Below, in pieces: positions 6,573-8,644 of a stretch of 8,644 nt of DNA. Origin of the DNA: Flavobacteriales bacterium (GTDB lineage: Bacteria > Bacteroidota > Bacteroidia > Flavobacteriales > UBA7430); NCBI GenBank assembly GCA_024959975.1, contig JANXFM010000016.1:1-8644 (forward strand), written 5' to 3'. A program made the translations under genes and the position numbers. Each line of letters begins with the position of its first letter. The first letter of the stretch is position 1. Below the pieces are notes generated by a model that saw nothing but the letters and a program-made list of their open reading frames with translations, made no database searches and was not told the origin of the DNA.

Positions 6573-8260
6573 TTCCAATTTTTAAGTTTGCTCGTACGTC
6601 CTATACCAGGATTGAAAAAATTAGTGGGATCTAATTTTTTATAAAATTCAGTAAGTACTGGTTTTGCAACATATTCATGACCTGTATTATGTTCAGCAGG
6701 ATATTCAGCGCCTCTTTTATCATATATTTCCAATAATTCTTCTTTTAATTTTTTAGAATCAACGCCTTTTTTTAAAATATAATTGTGGTGAAATACATGG
6801 CAAAATAGATGCCCGTAGTAAAATTTTAATTCAATTTTATTATTGATGTCTTTAGGTAGCGTTTCGAGCCATTTTTTTTCATTTCTAGGAAAGGCAATAT
6901 CAAGAGACATCATTTTTCCAATATTTTTTTTATTCAAAGCCTGATATCTACCTATCGCACTTGCAGAAACATACCTATGAAGCATGGCTTTTTTCCCTTC
7001 ATTGGAGTTGCATATAAAAAAATCACCTTCCTTGTCTTTAAAAAAATCTTTAAAATAAGTCTCGGCTTCATTTATACCTTCATTGGTCATTTCAATGATC
7101 CAATGGTGTTCAAATTGATTTCTAAAAATCTCCATTCTTTTAGGTAAATGATTGGGCCAAAAATTGCTTAAAAACTGCAATAATTTATCAGAAAATTTTT
7201 CAGGAAGGAATTTAAATTTCTCTGCTACAATATCCACAGTTCTTTTAAATTCAAAAAGTGTTGGAAGAAAGTTAGTTCCTAATTTTTCAATAACTAAAAA
7301 AGTGTCTTTACTGTATTTTTTAGCAGCATCGTAACAATCTCTATGTAAATAATCCCCCAATCTAGGTAACACTTTAAAATTTTTAAGAATATCTCTTCTT
7401 ATTTTCCAAAAGACATCTGGATTATTCGAGCCAATATAAAACACCTTGCTTTTTTTAGGTGCTGGATACGTATCTAGACGTACGGCAAATACAGCAATTT
7501 TACCTGCACTTCCTGAAGCAGCATACAATAATCTTTTATCTGCATTGAAACGCGATGGCGTATCTTCTTCAATCCCTCTTACTATTTCAGAGTATTTATC
7601 ATCAGAAGCTAGTTTATCAGATTCTTCAAAATCTGAATTGGTATAATTTTCATTTTCTAAATTATATAATATTTCTTCTGGACTAGATCCTAGATTTAAA
7701 CCCAATTCATTAACTAATTCTAATTCTCCCTCTGAATTGACTTTACCATATAATGCAAATTGAGTATACGCGGGTCCTCTATGAACCAAAGAACCACCAG
7801 AATTATTACATACCCCCCCGATAATTGATGCGCCTATTGAAGTTGACCCAATAACAGAATGTGGTTCTTTTCCTAAAGGTTTTAATTTATTTTCTAAATC
7901 ATACAAACTACTTCCAGGAAGCGCTATTATCTGGTCTCCATTTTTAATTATATGAATAGATTTTATTCTAAGCGTATTTATAATTACAATAGGACGATCA
8001 TAGTCGTTTCCGAATGGTGTAGATCCGCCAGTTAAACCGGTATTTGCAGCTTGCATGATAACACTTACATCATTTTTAACACAAACTTTTAAAACATACC
8101 ACATTTCAAGTAATGTTCCAGGCTTGATTACTGCTAATGCTTCTCCTTTTCCATATCGCCAACCCTTAATAAATGGTTCTTTACTCCATTTATTAGTAAT
8201 TACATTTTTGTTGCCAACAACAAGTCTAAAGCTTTCAATTACATTACTACTTCTAGTCAT
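6569..8260 (-). CDS. dld: Quinone-dependent D-lactate dehydrogenase (FAD)
   Basis: A peripheral inner-membrane flavoprotein that oxidises D-lactate to pyruvate and feeds electrons to quinone. The 563 residues align by eye along their whole length with E. coli Dld (571 residues). The FAD-binding PCMH domain includes MQAANTGLTGGSTP (69-82), GNDYDR (84-89), EPHSVIGSTSIGAS (132-145) and CNNSGGSLVHRGPAY (151-165). The middle membrane-binding domain (about 270-480) includes FYIGSNNP, DYLHRD and HLPKRM. The C-terminal part has KFYYGHLFCHVFHH (479-492) and ends PAEHNTGH (521-528) and NPGIG (550-554). The gene is markedly AT-rich: four sampled 60-base lines average about 31% GC, against about 45% in four E1 lines and 37% in two from the adjacent methyltransferase. 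Together with the close match to proteobacterial Dld this hints at horizontal acquisition, unproven here. The stop overlaps the next gene's ATG by ATGA. Confidence 0.96.
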   Translation of the reverse strand: MTRSSNVIESFRLVVGNKNVITNKWSKEPFIKGWRYGKGEALAVIKPGTLLEMWYVLKVCVKNDVSVIMQAANTGLTGGSTPFGNDYDRPIVIINTLRIKSIHIIKNGDQIIALPGSSLYDLENKLKPLGKEPHSVIGSTSIGASIIGGVCNNSGGSLVHRGPAYTQFALYGKVNSEGELELVNELGLNLGSSPEEILYNLENENYTNSDFEESDKLASDDKYSEIVRGIEEDTPSRFNADKRLLYAASGSAGKIAVFAVRLDTYPAPKKSKVFYIGSNNPDVFWKIRRDILKNFKVLPRLGDYLHRDCYDAAKKYSKDTFLVIEKLGTNFLPTLFEFKRTVDIVAEKFKFLPEKFSDKLLQFLSNFWPNHLPKRMEIFRNQFEHHWIIEMTNEGINEAETYFKDFFKDKEGDFFICNSNEGKKAMLHRYVSASAIGRYQALNKKNIGKMMSLDIAFPRNEKKWLETLPKDINNKIELKFYYGHLFCHVFHHNYILKKGVDSKKLKEELLEIYDKRGAEYPAEHNTGHEYVAKPVLTEFYKKLDPTNFFNPGIGRTSKLKNWK

Positions 8261-8289
8261 TTTATGTGTAATATGGCTACTGTATTTGC

Positions 8290-8297
8290 CAAAGTTA
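8290..8297 (-). promoter_or_regulatory. dld: -7 box of the proximal dld promoter
   Basis: The minus strand reads TAACTTTG, an exact match to the Bacteroidota -7 consensus TAnnTTTG. It ends 29 bases before the dld ATG, so transcription would start some 20-25 nt upstream of the gene. The leader has no Shine-Dalgarno sequence. No clear TTTG at -33 was found, which lowers certainty. Confidence 0.6.
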
Positions 8298-8405
8298 ATT
8301 TTTATTCAGATTTAAATGAAGAGTTTTTTTATCTCTGAAAGAATCACTTAACCTTACTAATTTTCCGACTGAAAGCATGACTTTCATCGAAAAGTTATGT
8401 TCCAT
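8295..8405 (-). CDS. Possible 36-residue small ORF upstream of dld
   Basis: The minus strand has ATG at 8405 followed by 36 codons and TAA (8295-8297). The peptide starts MEHNFSMKVMLSVGK and ends HLNLNKN; it is basic and has no signal peptide or recognised motif. It lies between the distal (8450-8457) and proximal (8290-8297) TAnnTTTG boxes, so it would be translated only from the distal promoter. Its stop codon overlaps the proximal box. It overlaps the end of an even shorter ORF (8395-8445) in another frame. This could be a genuine small protein, a leader peptide, a gene remnant or chance; I cannot tell which. Confidence 0.25.
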   Translation of the reverse strand: MEHNFSMKVMLSVGKLVRLSDSFRDKKTLHLNLNKN

Positions 8406-8445
8406 GAATCCGTTTTCCTAAAGCTGTGAGTTTGCTCTTCATCAT
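8395..8445 (-). CDS. Possible 16-residue leader ORF downstream of the distal promoter box
   Basis: The minus strand reads ATGATG at 8440-8445, giving MMKSKLTALGKRIHGT and then TAA (8395-8397). The first ATG lies only 4 bases after the exact TATTTTTG box at 8450-8457, so a transcript from that box would begin near or within it. Its end overlaps the 8295-8405 ORF in another frame. The peptide has no recognised family. It may be a leader peptide or the first fragment of a decayed gene; chance is equally possible. Confidence 0.2.
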   Translation of the reverse strand: MMKSKLTALGKRIHGT

Positions 8446-8449
8446 TTCT

Positions 8450-8457
8450 CAAAAATA
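8450..8457 (-). promoter_or_regulatory. Distal minus-strand -7 box (TATTTTTG)
   Basis: An exact TAnnTTTG match on the minus strand, about 190 bases upstream of the dld ATG. If used, it would make a long dld leader containing the two small ORFs at 8395-8445 and 8295-8405. AT-rich DNA produces such 8-mers fairly often, so location is the main argument. Confidence 0.4.
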
Positions 8458-8470
8458 CAAGTTGAAAATT

Positions 8471-8498
8471 AAAGTTAAAGGTTAAAAGTTAAAAGTTT
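8471..8498. repeat. Four-unit 7-bp-period repeat tract (consensus AAAGTTA)
   Basis: The tract reads as four consecutive heptamers: AAAGTTA, AAGGTTA, AAAGTTA, AAAGTTT. Two are identical and the other two each differ by one base. The period is the same as that of the two doublets in the E1-ftcD gap, although the unit sequence differs. Confidence 0.7.
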
Positions 8499-8503
8499 CA
8501 TTT

Positions 8504-8517
8504 CCGATAGCTATCGG
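8504..8517. repeat. 14-bp perfect palindrome CCGATAGCTATCGG
   Basis: The sequence is identical to its own reverse complement over 14 bases, with further T:G and T:A partners just outside if read as a hairpin. It is GC-richer than its surroundings. It could be a dimeric regulator operator, part of a bidirectional terminator or a dispersed genomic palindrome. No T-tract follows directly on either strand, so a terminator is not well supported. Confidence 0.65.
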
Positions 8518-8591
8518 GATTTAATTCCCACCAACCACTCTACCACCAACAATTTTCAACCTTTAACTTCTTTCATTTAAATTAACAATCG

Positions 8592-8599
8592 TATTTTTG
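8592..8599 (+). promoter_or_regulatory. -7 box for the right-edge gene (TATTTTTG)
   Basis: An exact TAnnTTTG match that ends 36 bases before the ATG at 8636, a typical position for a Bacteroidota promoter with a short leader. The leader is A-rich (ACAAAAACACAATAAAAAGC) and lacks a Shine-Dalgarno sequence, as usual in this phylum. Confidence 0.6.
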
Positions 8600-8635
8600 C
8601 GCAGCATTTTTACAAAAACACAATAAAAAGCGACC

Positions 8636-8644
8636 ATGGAAAAA
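8636..8644 (+). CDS. Start of an unidentified gene cut by the right edge
   Basis: ATG GAA AAA (Met-Glu-Lys) ends the window. The start is inferred from the exact TAnnTTTG box 36 bases upstream and the A-rich leader, both typical of Bacteroidota genes. Three codons give no clue to function. The gene is divergent from dld. Confidence 0.5.

Larger units (their letters stand above)
8471..8570. repeat. Imperfect 20-bp inverted repeat enclosing a palindrome
   Basis: Bases 8471-8490 match the reverse complement of 8551-8570 at 17 of 20 positions, including an uninterrupted run of 12 (AAGTTAAAGGTT). In addition GTTGAAAATT at 8461-8470 is exactly complementary to 8551-8560, so the right arm has two possible left partners. 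The enclosed 60 bases hold the 8504-8517 palindrome and the direct repeat CCACCAAC at 8528-8535 and 8543-8550. It may be an intergenic repeat element; function unknown. Confidence 0.55.
8261..8635. other. Divergent intergenic region between dld and the right-edge gene
   Basis: These 375 bases hold no gene of normal size. They contain three exact TAnnTTTG boxes (8290-8297 and 8450-8457 on the minus strand, 8592-8599 on the plus strand). There are two very short minus-strand ORFs (8395-8445 and 8295-8405), a 7-bp-period repeat tract (8471-8498), a 14-bp palindrome (8504-8517) and an inverted repeat (8471-8490 with 8551-8570). No tRNA or recognised riboswitch was seen. Confidence 0.7.

Noticed and set aside
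6573..6578. TTG start at 6578 for the methyltransferase
   Set aside because: It adds only two residues, and the ATG at 6572 forms a standard ATGA overlap with the dld stop, which is the better start.
8371..8385. Hairpin GAAAG-catga-CTTTC as a terminator
   Set aside because: The stem is only 5 bp, AT-rich and without a following T-tract; too weak to support.

Overview
The window looks like a stretch of chromosome from a Flavobacteriia-type member of the Bacteroidota. Three signs support this. Genes lack clear Shine-Dalgarno sequences. Exact or near matches to the Bacteroidota -7 promoter box TAnnTTTG sit just upstream of several starts. The E1 dehydrogenase is the alpha/beta fusion common in that phylum. 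No mobile element, CRISPR array, rRNA or tRNA gene was seen.

Layout from left to right. (1) Positions 1-2706, minus strand: a two-gene unit made of an LtaS-type membrane sulfatase-fold phosphotransferase (817-2706), followed with an 8-nt overlap by a diacylglycerol/lipid kinase whose 3' end runs off the left edge (1-824). (2) 2707-2808: a short divergent promoter region. (3) 2809-4794, plus strand: a fused 2-oxoacid dehydrogenase E1, alone without E2 or E3. (4) 4795-4846: a short convergent gap holding two different tandem 7-bp doublets. (5) 4847-8260, minus strand, transcribed right to left: quinone-dependent D-lactate dehydrogenase (dld), a thiopurine-methyltransferase-like SAM enzyme joined to dld by an ATGA stop/start overlap, then after 76 bp a monofunctional glutamate formimidoyltransferase (ftcD). 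(6) 8261-8635: a 375-bp divergent intergenic region with three exact TAnnTTTG boxes, two tiny ORFs, a 7-bp-period repeat tract, a 14-bp palindrome and an inverted repeat. (7) 8636-8644: the first three codons of a plus-strand gene.

Most of this is ordinary metabolism: branched-chain keto acid or pyruvate oxidation, histidine breakdown and D-lactate oxidation. The most interesting pairing is the LtaS-like transferase with a lipid kinase. In Gram-positive bacteria, LtaS releases diacylglycerol and DgkB recycles it, so a translationally overlapping pair in a Gram-negative lineage suggests an analogous envelope-decoration and lipid-recycling module. Second is the dld gene. It is clearly more AT-rich than its neighbours and reads very like proteobacterial Dld, so it may have been acquired by transfer, with the composition change near the ATGA junction. 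I did not find a wholly new multi-gene system.
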